Of a DNA stretch of 64,000 bases, positions 36,101 to 47,248 are shown piece after piece; positions within the stretch are counted from its first letter, which is position 1; every line of letters begins with the position of its first letter. Source of the stretch: Volutella citrinella (taxonomy: Eukaryota > Ascomycota > Sordariomycetes > Hypocreales > Nectriaceae); contig JAWZSP010000003.1 in the NCBI GenBank assembly GCA_034401135.1, forward strand, positions 2,914,001 to 2,978,000. Reading direction: 5' to 3'. The position numbers and the translations under genes are program-made. The notes beneath the pieces are model-generated. The model saw only the letters and a program-made list of their open reading frames with translations. It had not been told where the DNA came from and did not search any database.

Positions 36101-37220
36101 TCATGCGGAGGAGTTGGTCACCGCCGGCCGGGTAGCTGCGATGTTTGCCCACGTACCAGCCAGTCGGTCAATGATTGTGGCTGCCATGGAAGCTGGTGAC
36201 GTGGGTGCAAGACTGCAAGTCGAGTAGGTGTGCTCGAAATGCCTCTCTACCTAGCCCACCTCCTTCCTGAGGTGGTGTAGACATAGAAACCACAGCCCAC
36301 GCACCGAGCCGACCTGCTTCATGGTAGAGCAGGACGACATGGCTTGGGGGATGGACGGACTTCCGGCAGCGGCATACCTACCTTGGCCGCCTTACATGGT
36401 AGTTACACCTCACACACTGCCTGACCGGGTGCTAATGGCAGTAATTAGCGCACACCAACTTGGTAATAGCCGTGGGCTGAGAGGGTGAAGCGAACCATGC
36501 CAAGTCGACAGTCGGCTTGGACCTCACGGGGCTTTATGCCCAAATTGAGGCCGCGGAGTGAAGCTATGGTAGTGTCCCAGAGACGCGGTGAGAAACACAC
36601 TTTGCTGCCTCATGGGCTGAAATGATGGGGAGTTGGGTGGGTTGCGACGGAGGAGCGTCTGTTGTGCGACCACCACTCGGGTTTCGACATCTCTGACAAG
36701 CGGGACCTTGGGCGATCTCACCCGATCCCGCACCAAACACCTTTGCTGAGCGAGTCGATGGTTTGGTAGATAGGCGACCCAACAGTAGCGGCAAGCTGCT
36801 AGTGTCTCGACCGGGTTACTTGCTGAGGCCCTCTGTTGGCCTCATCCCTAGATGTCGGATCATCGAGGGACCTTGGCCACTTTTTCTTTTCCTTTCCTTT
36901 TCTTTTTCCTTTTCTCGCGTACCCGAGGCATGCACGCTATCTACAGGCCTACATATTGCCTGCCTGGGTGCTCTGCTTGGTTCGTTTTTCTTATGCAAGG
37001 CCGCAAGACGGAAAATGATTTGTGAGGTAATTCCCGTCGTCCAGGGCCGTCACCCTTGACAGGCGCGGTCTTTTAAGTGTGGCATTGTGTGTGCAGGTGC
37101 TGCAGTTGGGTGATTGACGAACGTTGACTCCAAGCTTGAGGCGCTCTACTATTACCTTGCCTTAGGCATGTACATAAGTAGCAGGCATCAAAGCACGTCG
37201 TAATTAATTGACTGGTTGGC

Positions 37221-37266
37221 AAGACAAGGCCAAGCAAGGCAAGGCAAGGCAAGGCAAGGCAAGGCA
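37221..37266 (+). repeat. (AAGGC)n microsatellite
   Basis: Six perfect AAGGC units occupy 37236-37265, preceded by imperfect units (AAGAC, AAGGCC, AAGC). It lies within the gene-free stretch upstream of the Myb gene. Confidence 0.9.
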
Positions 37267-38599
37267 GTGTCAAGTCAGCGAGCAGCCAACCAATTTGTCG
37301 CGCATGAGGAAAGTGCAGAATGCAGATGGCGCTCCACGGCACCCTCAGGCATGAGGTGCTGTACTCCACTTGCCAACCCATGCGCCATCTCCACGCTTTG
37401 CCGCCGGACGAGCGTCTCTCCCGGGGCGTTCCTGGCCGAGCTAGCGCGCCCTCGTTAGAGATTGGCATCAATGCCTTCTTCCCTGAGGGACAGACGCGCA
37501 GCGACCGCCCTCGCATCAGCGCCAGGGCCAAGCCCAATGGTAGCCGCTCCTAGTTCCCCGTTGGGCCTCGTTCTCCAACTTCGTCATCAACAACCCCAGC
37601 ACCGCCAGCAGCGGCCTGACGGGGGGAAGGAGGGAGGAGGGAGGGGTCCCCAACAGCCCAGCGCATCGCCAGAAAATGCCCTGACTTGCCGACGTGCCTC
37701 GAACCGGGTGGTTCGTGCGAACGCCTGGGCTACCGTCGTAGCGAAGCAACACCGTTTTGCGCTATTATCTGGCACGCCCGCCTCTCCACGGCTACGCTAC
37801 CCTTCTCCTGCGTTGGTCATCTCCGGCCGGCCTGTTGCCGTGGGATCGAACGCATGGGGATGGGTTCTCGTCGACATGGCCCTGCACGAACAGAGGACGG
37901 ACCGCCGGGGAGCGTTGGCCAAGTCAGATGGATCATCATAACAGGCATTGGTGGCGGCGGACGGCCACACCGTACACGGCCCAGACGACGGACGGGTCTT
38001 CTGGAAGAGACACGGATTGATGAGACCTTCATGCATGTGTCGTGGCATTGCGCACGCAGGCAGGAGTGCCCTCACTCGCTCGACCCCTCCCTGGCCTGTT
38101 TCTGTCAAGATACTTGATGCAGAGCACCCTTCCCCCAAAATCTCCAGATGAATAAAATCGGAGACGGAGAGTGAATGTTCCCCCCCCCTCCCCCTGTGAA
38201 GATCAGAGCTCCTTGATGAGCCAAGCAGGGCAAGCCGAGAAGTGGACAAGGGCCTGTGACAGCGCGCGCCGGAGCCAGAAGCGACACCGATTACCATCAT
38301 GAGCTAAGCCACAGTCGCCTCAGCTTTGGTTGGTGCTGATCGGTCTTTGGGCTCGACTTTTCATGCCTGGCTTTCTCGTTTCTTCCTTCTTGGGAGTAAT
38401 CTGGGGCCGTTCATCTCGCAGGCGATGCGAAGGAAGCCCAGGTGCCTTGAACAAGGTACTATGGAGGTTGGCGGGAACCTGAATAGTGCTACTACTAACA
38501 GTAGTACCACTGCGTCGTAGGCCCACGCCGAAGACCCTGGTCGGGGATCAGGCGGAAGCCAACAACTGCTGGACCATCCTGCGCCTTGGCCGTTGCAGT

Positions 38600-39888
38600 G
38601 CACTCTTCAACAGGTGGAATGAAAAACGCAAGGTACCAAGTTTACTTCTCCATCCTTCCATCTGCCCCCGGCCTGTCGATGGCTTTGCCTTAATCGTCAA
38701 ACACCAGAGTCCCCACTGCGCACTGTCGCGAAGCGCTCCTCGCACCCCCTGGGTATACCTTGGGCATTCTCGCCCACCCCCCTCCTGTCTACTGCTGGGG
38801 CGATGCTTGGGCCTGGTCTGGTCTGTTCCTGGAGTCCTGCTGTCACGTATTATAGCCCTAGACGTCTTCTTTGGACTGGAGCAGCCTGACCCTGGTTCTC
38901 TGCAGCTTCATCTGGCGCGCCCCCCCCACCATCAGGGACATTCTTCTGCGCCGTCCGCCGTCGCCTTGAGACTCGACATTTCGAATCTTGACCGACCATC
39001 GCCGACGCCCACGGGCCAGATTTCCTTTCTTTTTTCCCATCTCCTCCCTAGATCCCAGCTCTCGGTTTCTCGCTGCAGTGTCTCGAATTTGCCAAGTGAA
39101 GCAGGACAAGGCAGACCCACGCTCGGGAGTGCTGTGCATCTGCGGCTCGCTCTGCCGACGTTTCTTCTCCAGAACGAACAACTCTCAACCTCCTCTGCAC
39201 CCGACATTTGCATTCCTAGTCTGGCCTGTTCCCCGTTCAGAGGAGCTCTTGGACCAGTCTCGCCTTGGGCTTCTCTCAACCCCGGTTGGTGCCCTGTCGC
39301 TCTGTCCTGCCTCAGCTGTCCCTTATATCTGCCCGTCATTGGTTCACAGAGGCCCAATCATATGGAGTGGAGGCCTAGACGAATCCATGAGCCACGCCTC
39401 TTGATTGAAACAAAAGTCATTGCCTGTCCCCGGGACTTCTGTCCTCCTTCTCCCTTCTTTCCTCTAAAGGTATCTGAGCTTCGAGTCGAAACCTAACCCA
39501 GCCGCCCTCCATTACCCGACAGTCTGCAACCGCCAGTCTGCACATCTGGAAGCAACGGCGCTACGTCACCATCCCAGACCATCACGGACTAGAAGGCCAT
39601 ATCCGCGGCAACCTGGCGCTATCTCTGTCCAACGCCTCCCATCCTATCTGATCAGCTCTCGACCGCCGGGCCGCAGTCAAGGTTGTGCGGCCCTATTGTC
39701 GACACTGGGCTTCTTAGAGCCCTCCATCATTTACTATAAGCCCAGTACCACCCCTAGTCGCCGAGCTGGCCCAACTCAAGAGCGAGACTCCGCTCTGCCT
39801 CTTGCGGGCAGAGTTACCGTCCCTCACGGTGGTCGAGGACCGTTACGACTTGGTGCGTGGCCCACGCGCCTATGCCCACGCTCCCCGC
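38600..39888 (+). promoter_or_regulatory. Probable long pyrimidine-rich leader/promoter of the Myb gene
   Basis: The plus strand is rich in CT and CCTCT-like runs up to the start codon at 39889, as in 5' leaders of other genes here (GH128, LtrA). A frame of more than 300 codons stays open across 38486-39496, but its composition (Ser, Pro, Leu, Arg) fits pyrimidine-rich DNA better than a protein. Short upstream frames are frequent. The transcription start is not determined. Confidence 0.45.
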
Positions 39889-41036
39889 ATGGGCAGACCT
39901 GGCGGTTCCGTCAACGTGGATCTTACCGCGCTTCTGAAAGGCTCCGACTCTGATGAGTCTTCAATCTCGCCACCTCGCCAACTTCAACCTGTCCCCCAGT
40001 CGTCTCCCCAAAAGGCACGCGCTCCTCCTCCTCACCCAACAGTGCATGGTGTGCCACCTGTAGCACTCTCTCAGATGCCAACCGGCCGGCGCAGTATGCC
40101 TCCCCAGTCGTCAGACCAACCCGTGAAGAAGCAGAGCAAATGGTCACCCGAGGAAGATGCTCTGATCATCGAGCTTCGCGGTAGCGGGATGAAGTGGGAG
40201 GACATTTCTAAGCGACTCCCAGGCCGCAGCGCGATTAGTTGCCGACTCCATTACCAGAACTACCTCGAAAGACGGAGCGAGTGGGATGAGGAGAGGAAGA
40301 ATAAGCTGGCAAGGCTGTACGAAAGGTGAGCCGATGCCGCGGCAACCTGCCGAGTTTGTATTCTGCTCAGAACGCATCTAACCTTGGACACAGATTCAAG
40401 CCTGAAATGTGGGCAAAGGTTGCAGAGGAAATGGCTGTTCCCTGGAGGGCAGCGGAGGCTATGCATTGGCAACTTGGCGAAGCCGACATGGCTCGCCGAG
40501 CTGGCGTGATACCGTTCTCTCTCGCTTCTGTCAACGTCGACAGCAATACCCATCGAAACTCGCCCTCTCGGAGCCACGCCCACACCCAATCCCAAGGCAG
40601 CTTGCCCCGTGATCTTCGGGCACCGTCCCCGCGAGCCCTGTACAGCCGAGCTCAACCCCTGGCAACCGTGCCTGGAAGTCGAACAATCGTCTCTCGCCGG
40701 GAGTCGATCCCCCCACCGCCGATGCCACTGGCTCCTGACCCCAACGAAATCCACTACCTGCCGGGGCCTGGGCTTGCGCCTATTCAGAGCCAGCCCCCTC
40801 CTCGAGGAGCTGGGCTTCTGCCGGGAGTGGCCGAACTCACGACCGGTGTTAGCCCTTACAGCACCCACAGCGGGCCGCCGAGCATTGGAGCACTACCTGC
40901 AACCTCAAGCCCAGCACCGCTCCTTCCGACGCTTGGGAGTTACTCGACCAGTTTGGAGCCAACGGGTTCAAAGAGGCGTGCCGCCAGCCCTGATCACCTT
41001 CATCGGGAGGCTAGCCACAGACGACGAATGGCATAG
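39889..41036 (+). CDS. Myb/SANT DNA-binding protein, putative transcription factor
   Basis: Two exons, 39889-40325 and 40394-41036, encode 359 residues. The intron (GTGAGC...CACAG, phase 2) lies inside the DNA-binding region and joins YER to FKPEMW. The first ATG in the frame is at 39889; upstream codons in the frame are not ATG. Residues 1-80 are disordered. A Myb repeat begins at KWSPEEDALI (about 84) with helix GRSAISCRLHYQNYL. A second, degenerate repeat follows around the splice (ARLYERFKPEMWAKVA). The remaining 180 residues are Pro/Ser-rich, ending in a basic patch RRAASPDH...RRR that could serve in nuclear import. Single- and double-repeat Myb proteins like this are common unnamed regulators in Sordariomycetes. 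The very long upstream gap is in keeping with complex regulation, though this is inference. Confidence 0.87.
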
Positions 41037-41884
41037 GGCGCTCACCCCCCCACCCCCCAATTCGAGTACAGCGGATTGGGCGAGCACGGAGTTTTCTTGT
41101 TTGAGCAGCATCAGCGGGGCCGTCTTGGATTTAAGGCACAGTGGCGACGCCAGGCCACCAAGGATTGGGATTGTTTTTACCACCGAGAATGACGCACATA
41201 AACATTACGGTTGCATTGGGCGAAGATAGACTGGACACACGGGAGCTAAACGAAACTGGAAGACTAACTTGCGAACAGCATTTTCATGGAACAATGAGGG
41301 ATGGACATGAAGGGCATGAGGCGAAGACATATCATGGAAACGGAAGGAAAAGGATAAAGGAAAAACACGAAAAAAAGGAGGACCAAGGCGCAGGGCATCT
41401 TCACTTCTATGCTTGTCATTTCCCACACAATGTGTCTTTTTTGTTATTTTTTTCTTCTTCTTTTTCTTTTCGAGGATGGCGTCTACAAGGAATAGGGGGA
41501 TGAGTTGAGCGCAACTTCCGGAGATGGAAGAGAGATGCCAAGAGTCCCGGCGCATCACTCCCGAGTTTATTGTTTCCTGTTTGGCGACGTTGATTTAATC
41601 TACTGCGAGGTTGGGCAAGGCAAAGATTGGGGTGGGGGGGCGAGGTATTGGGCATAACTAGATGGCGATAGAGGCTTGGGCGAAGCCATGCATTGGGAGG
41701 CCAAGGGTAGCAGGCCGCATAGCTACAGGATAACCAAAAACCAAACACATGGGATAAACTGGGTACAAATGTGGAGAGCAGGAGTATCCATGGTATCTAC
41801 TTTTGAACCGGGCAACAATGGGCATGCTGGGGAGTGCAATTGACTTGTTTGTTAATTTTTTGCTACTTGTCATGTTCCTGACGG
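41037..41884. other. Convergent 3' region of the Myb gene and TRM9
   Basis: An 848-base spacer between convergent stop codons. It has A-rich and T-rich patches (about 41340-41385 and 41440-41470) and no coding signal. Confidence 0.5.
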
Positions 41885-42802
41885 TCATGCCGGTCTGCTA
41901 CATATCACCCACCAATTGTCCCTCTCATAGCCGCTCTCCACGACCTGGCCACCAGCGGCAACGACATCGTCCTCTAGCTCGCCCTGGCGGTAGAGGTGGT
42001 AGTAGCGCTGGTAGGTGGTGTCTGGGGCGCCTTTTTTGCGCATGACCCACGGGACGAGGGTGTCTTGATCACTGCCCTCGTTCCAGCCACGGCGGCTACT
42101 GGCCTGCTCGAGAGCCCAAGCGTAGACCAGGACACGGCCTTCGCGCGGGCGCACACACGCCAGCAGAGCAGCAATGGCTGCCTGTCGGCGGGCCGGGGTG
42201 GAGAGGTGGTGGACGACGGCAATACTGATGACGAAGTCGGCCGACGAGGGACGGTACGGGAGATCCAGGCCGTCGGCGACGGCGAGGTCAACCTCGGGGC
42301 ATTGGCCGGGAGCCAGGACCAACTTACTGTCGGTGCTGGCACCAGCGGAAGCAGCAGTAGCAGCAGCAGCAACAGCCCCGTCGCCGCCGTCACCAGAGGC
42401 GGGCTTCACCGGGCGGATTCGCTGAGCTGTGCGGGCCAGGCGGACGAGGGACGAGCTGCGGTCCGAGCCAAAGAGGAAGACGGAGGGGTTGACGCGCAGG
42501 TACTTGCCGTTGCCGCAGCCCACGTCGAAGCCCACGCTGCCGGGGGCCCTCGAGTGCAGGAAGCTGGCGACGAGGGGCCAGGGCTTGTAGCGCGTGGAGG
42601 AGAAGTGAGGCGCGATGGCCTCATAGACAGCATGCACATGGGTGGCTTCGAGCGTCTCGGCCGCGTCCCCGTTGCCGCCATGGCCCACTGGCGGCGACAC
42701 CGTCTCGACGTCGGGGGCGGCAGCGGCACGGCTCCTCTCCTCGTGTTGCTCGTCAGCCGACGACGATGGAGGCGCCGCTTGGCGGCCCTCGTGGTGTTGC
42801 AT
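41885..42802 (-). CDS. TRM9: tRNA wobble carboxymethyluridine methyltransferase
   Basis: A single exon of 305 residues on the minus strand. After a disordered N-terminus of about 55 residues comes HVHAVYEAIAPHFSSTRYKPW, then the SAM-binding motif I VGFDVGCGNGKYL. Later come VDLAVADGLDLPYR (motif II/III area) and a C-terminal GYERDNWWVICSRP, the usual Trm9 ending. A low-complexity Ala/Gly insertion (about residues 138-158) interrupts the domain between motifs. Trm9 with Trm112 converts cm5U34 to mcm5U34 in tRNAs reading Arg and Glu codons, in the cytoplasm. The N-terminal extension and the alanine-rich insertion are longer than in yeast and probably lineage-specific. The codons are strongly GC-ending. 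Confidence 0.93.
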   Translation of the reverse strand: MQHHEGRQAAPPSSSADEQHEERSRAAAAPDVETVSPPVGHGGNGDAAETLEATHVHAVYEAIAPHFSSTRYKPWPLVASFLHSRAPGSVGFDVGCGNGKYLRVNPSVFLFGSDRSSSLVRLARTAQRIRPVKPASGDGGDGAVAAAATAASAGASTDSKLVLAPGQCPEVDLAVADGLDLPYRPSSADFVISIAVVHHLSTPARRQAAIAALLACVRPREGRVLVYAWALEQASSRRGWNEGSDQDTLVPWVMRKKGAPDTTYQRYYHLYRQGELEDDVVAAGGQVVESGYERDNWWVICSRPA

Positions 42803-43997
42803 CTGGACCTTTTGGAGGAAGGGTGGTGGCCTGGGGCCTCGGCTGGTGTGTCACGGACGAATCGGAGCCGGGCGTTGTGGTTGATCGTCTGCGGTTTTTC
42901 CCCACGATGTGGCCTCTTCAATGCGCCACGAGCCGAAGTTGTGGAGATGACGCAGAAGATTCTACGAAAGCTGCTTTGCTGAATCGAAATCCTTCGGCGC
43001 CGAAGTGAAGTGAAAGGGCCGGGGCGGCGGAGACAAGGGGGAGGGGCGTGTGTGCGTGTTTGTGAGTGTGAGTCCGGGTTTAAGCAGGGGTCGAGGGAGG
43101 GGCAAAAAGGACAGGATAGGCAGAGCGAGATGATACGTTTGGACGTGGGTGAAACGGTCGTGGTCTAATACGCCTCAACTGGATTCATCACGTCGGATTT
43201 GGTCATGTCGTTGTGCCACGAGATTTCCCAAAAAAGCGGCCCGTTAGGCGCCGTGATTGGGAGGGGCGGAGGCGATAGAGGAGGGGAGGGGCGTGTACTG
43301 CGGGGATTGGCGCCCAGGAGGGGCAGGCCCGCCCAGTCACTGGTAGGCAATCGCTGAAATTGGCTGGCGTGTCGACTCGATCGGCCCGTTGGAGCTTGCA
43401 TTCGAGCATCCACTCAATTGTAATTTGCTGCCTCCATATGCCGTTTTGATGTCGATGAGACAGGCTCAAGATGGCGCTAGAACGGCACGGGTTTCCTGCG
43501 CGATATCACGACTCGGAACCTTACAACTCGAGATTACCTTCATTACTCGCAGGGTTCCAACTTCTCCTCCCCCCCATTACACCCTTGGCAAGCACCTTAA
43601 CCCAAGCCAGCTGCCTCGTACTTCGTTCACACAAAGATCCTGGGTGGGCAGGGGTCTCGGAGCGCAAGCGAAGGAGATCAACCCCGATTGTTCCCATGTC
43701 CAATCCCCGGTCTGGCAACGGCCAAGACGTTCGCATGGCTAACGCCCGTCTGGGGCCCAGACTAGTCAGGGGAATGACATGTAACGGCCCAAACGGGGCG
43801 GACGGGCCTAATACCAGGCTACTACGACAAGGCCTACTGAGTGGTGCTCCGTCACCGAGACAGGTCGACTCCAAGTTAGGCTTCCTCGTGGCTTCTCGCG
43901 CTGCTTCTCCGGTGGCTTCCCCAGCGGGCTTCTCCACACCGGTAGCTCTCTCGAGCTGAGCGACAGGCCCGTCAGGTCGTCGCCATGTCCACCAGCG

Positions 43998-44027
43998 TCA
44001 CATCATGTCACATCACATCACATCACA
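43998..44027 (+). repeat. (CATCA)n simple repeat
   Basis: Three perfect CATCA units at 44011-44025, flanked by imperfect ones (CATCATGTCA). Confidence 0.8.
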
Positions 44028-44130
44028 CAACCCCTTCTGAGCGCCTCCTCCCGTCGGTCCGTGCCACCGCGAAACCCGGCCTGGTTGAGCATGGACGTCC
44101 TGTTCCAGGCTCCCAGTCGTGAATGTCAGA

Positions 44131-44151
44131 ATGAACATGAACATGAACATG
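44131..44151 (+). repeat. (ATGAAC)n simple repeat
   Basis: Three and a half ATGAAC hexamers in tandem. Confidence 0.8.
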
Positions 44152-44973
44152 CGCCCGCTGCTCCATGGCATCCCTGAAGGGGCAGCGGTTCGGTTCCATC
44201 TGTCTCGTATCGTACATATCCTCCGGACAGAACGATTCCAGAACCCCTGTCGTCGATATGCGGTCCCGCAGAATGCACGAAATCTCCGATCCGCCGGGCT
44301 GAGGCTGGAGCCTCACCTCATGACATGATGACCGCATTTGAGCCACTGGGGTATGCGAGTGACCAACCTCGGAACCGCCACCACAGCGCTCGGACGCCCC
44401 AACCACCAACCATTAGTTTCATGGATGGCAGACCATGGATGGGGTACCCGTGCGAAGCATGGAGCACTTTTGGACGAACGAGACGAGATTGTGCAATAGT
44501 GGCGTGTGCATGTCGCAAGTTGAGTGCGGAGGGCATTCGGACGAAACCTCTGGGGCTGCTATGAACAGCCCCTCGCACTTTGAGACTGACGGACTGACCG
44601 CATGCCACGGACGAAGCTGAAATCGGAAATAAATACGCCGTTTATTTCAGGGATGCACCACGAACTACATGTAGGTGCGGATACGCACGGGGGTTGCATA
44701 CTAGCAGCATCTAAGCATGTCCTGATTCCTCGCTTAATCGTTCGGCCGCTCTCATTTCGCCAGCCCGGACCCGCGGCCGGTTTCGTACCGGCCAAGCATC
44801 CTAGCGTCCGGCAGTCTGGGGCTTCGCATCCGACGTGCTATCGCAGGTAGGTAGGTACCTGAGCTATAATATTCAACACCGCGACGGATGACGCCGTCGC
44901 CAGTTCCTTATCAGCATTGATACTAATGCCTAGCATTCGACCTACCTCCCCCCCTAAGCCGTCACTGCGAGAC

Positions 44974-46281
44974 TCATTTCCTCCCGGTGTTGAGGGGGCT
45001 CTCCGGGTCAAAGACGTCAGTCGTAATGAGACTGGGGTAGACAACCTCGCCCTGCTTGAGGGCGGCGTCCATGACCTCCATGATGAGTATGCTCTCGCTC
45101 CACGGCATGGTCGAGTGCTCCTTGTTGCCGTCGCGCAGGCTCCGCGCCGACGCATCGGCCTCCCAGAACATGCCGTGGCCCCAGTTGTCCCGCTTGGGGT
45201 CCTGGGGGATTGGGCAATCGACGAGCTCGATGACGCCGTCGGCGTCCTTCTTGATGACCTTGTACTCTGTTGGGCGATAGGCTGGGCCTGTGACCTGAAT
45301 CTCGCCGCCGGAGCCCTGGATCCGGATGGCTGGGCCGCCAGTGTACTTCCCATCCAGGTCGGTGCCGACGCGCAGTGAAGTCAGCGCGATGCCCATGGCC
45401 TTGTGCTTGGGCCACTGGCAGATGATGCTGGTCGTCTCGTCCATTCCAGTGACGTCGTACTTGTTGATGGCGGAAACGACGTTGGGCGTCTCCTTTTCGT
45501 CCTGCAGGTGGTAGAGAGTCTGGAAGACCCAGGTCAGCGAGTAGATGCCCAAGTCCAGCAAGGCGCCGCCCGCAAGGTCTGGGTTGACCAGTCGGTGGGT
45601 GTTGGGGAAGTCGATCTTGCCATCGGGAAGGTCCTTGTTGAAGGATAGGTCGGCTGGTTCGACAGTCAGCAGGTTCTCTCACTCTCTCTTCCACCAGGAA
45701 TCAAGTCTTACCAATGACCCTGTAGACTGGACCAATGGCGCCCGACTGAATCAACTCTCGAATCTTGATGCTGAGAGGGAAGTGCCTAGTCCAGACGGCC
45801 TCCATGAAGAAGAGATTCTTTGCCTTGGCCAGCTCGAACAGCTTCTTGGTCTGGGAAGCCGTGACAGTGAGGGCCTTTTCGCAGAGGACGTTCTTGCCAG
45901 CCTGCAGGCAGAGCATGGCATTCTGGAAGTGGTGGCTGTGAGGGGTAGCAACGTAGACAATGTCGACGTTTGGGTCGGCGACAAGCTCCGCATATGAGCC
46001 GTACGTCTTGGCGGAGGCCGGGCCGTCAATCTTCTTGATGAACTCGGCGGCCCGCTCGCTTGACGTCGACGAGGCGACGGCGACGATCTCGTGGCGCACA
46101 TCGCTGACGCTTCGGACGGCAGGGTCGCAGAGAAGGTCCTTTGAAAACACTACGGATGGCGTCGGTGTCAGATCAAGGCGGGAAGCGCAATAGGGGTTCT
46201 AGTCTGTGACGGCTCACTCTCGGCGATCCACCCGGTAGCCATGATGCCCCATCGGGCAGTGTAGGGCGTGTTGGAAGCCAT
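44974..46281 (-). CDS. Gfo/Idh/MocA-family NAD(P)-dependent oxidoreductase (dihydrodiol dehydrogenase-like)
   Basis: Three exons on the minus strand, 46281-46218, 46149-45712 and 45653-44974, give 393 residues. Both introns are phase 1 and join cleanly (E-M-F-S-K-D, and V-I-G-A-D-L-S-F). The N-terminal Rossmann fold opens with RWGIMATGWIAE. Downstream are VDIVYVATPHSHH and KNVLCEKALT, the cofactor and EK(P/A) motifs, then MEAVWTRHFP, typical of the trans-1,2-dihydrobenzene-1,2-diol dehydrogenase branch. The C-terminal alpha/beta domain includes the GALLDLGIYSL stretch. The likely reaction is NADP-linked oxidation of a sugar or diol; the substrate is not deducible. No signal peptide is seen, so it is probably cytosolic. 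The gene is divergent from the aldo/keto reductase at 47249, with 967 bases between them. Confidence 0.92.
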
Positions 46282-47248
46282 GATGTCGTGCTCTGGACTT
46301 GATATGACGATGAGTTGATTTCACCACGTGGCTCTTGGGCACGCAGGACTGATTCTTGGGCTGGGGTTGCTGAACAGCTGATGATGACAACTACGAGGCA
46401 CTCGGGACCGTGGAACGTGGAAATGGGGGGGGGATGGGCAATCGTTTTATCATGATTCGGAGTTGCGGCGCGGGCTGCGGGGTAATGAAGCGCGAGAATG
46501 CACAAGGTGTGGATCATGTCCTGCGTTGCCCACTAGAAACCAGCAAACACACAGCTGGCAAGCCTCATTGTGGTTTGCCAAACGGAAATGCCAAGTGCAG
46601 CAACGCTGCTCACACCGTAGCCATGGCTAGCCTTGCTCTCTTGCACACGGCAAGTCGGGAGAGCGAAGCGAGGACTACTAATTCCGGTCGGTGGGATATG
46701 CGCACTCTCAAACTTTCCCCTCCTTATAGAGCTGTCGGGTCCGTATAGCTCAGGTGGGGACACTTTATAGCTACGTCATGGTAATAAGGGCCCGAGGAAT
46801 GGCGCCAACGCCGGAAATCTATCCCGTAGACTAATTAATTTAGTGGAATGTACGGGAATGCATCCCGTCGCCTTGAGGAACCATGTGCAACGGCTTCGCT
46901 GGACCGGCTCTGAATCACCCAAGTTGATAAATACCTCGATGGGCGCCAACAAATCTGGCGTACAGGGCCCCATGGTGATTTGCCCGCAGGATGGCACTGC
47001 CCATGGTAGCAAATGTGTGTCTGGTTGCAGTCCAACCAATGCAGTGAAACAAAATGGAAATAGAAACGTTCGGGCAGTGCGTTTAAACTTTAAAAAGGGA
47101 GCTTGCCAACACCTTGGCGACGGCTACAGCTCGTCATGACTACACGCACAACAGCGGTCCCGCACCTGCGCAGCCCCTCCTCTAGTCGTGAGCCGACTAC
47201 AACTCCATCCGGCCGCGCAATCCAGAACTGAGATTGACATCACGCATC
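46282..47248. promoter_or_regulatory. Shared divergent upstream region of two oxidoreductase genes
   Basis: A 967-base interval between two divergent starts. No coding frame is supported and no specific operator could be identified by eye. There is a G-run at 46425-46433. Confidence 0.5.

Larger units (their letters stand above)
29452..39888. other. 10.4 kb gene-free divergent intergenic region
   Basis: This is the longest gap in the window, between the starts of TBCB (leftward) and a Myb regulator (rightward). Many open frames overlap on both strands but none has family resemblance, and several lack an ATG. It contains G runs (30167-30184), a pentanucleotide repeat (37236-37265) and, from about 38600 to 39890, a pyrimidine-rich stretch that looks like the long leader of the Myb gene. 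No transposon ends or reverse-transcriptase or transposase motifs were seen. Confidence 0.5.
42803..44973. other. Intergenic region upstream of TRM9
   Basis: 2.2 kb without a supported gene. Two small tandem repeats are present: CATCA-type units at 43998-44027 and three ATGAAC units at 44131-44151. The rest shows only overlapping unsupported frames. Confidence 0.5.

Noticed and set aside
36890..36925. TTTTCTTTTCC-type tract as a possible terminator or origin
   Set aside because: Such pyrimidine tracts are common in fungal intergenic DNA, and no ARS-like or other signal accompanies it.
41996..42982. 328-codon frame opposite TRM9
   Set aside because: It is the antisense shadow of the GC-rich TRM9 exon, whose minus-strand frame carries clear methyltransferase motifs.
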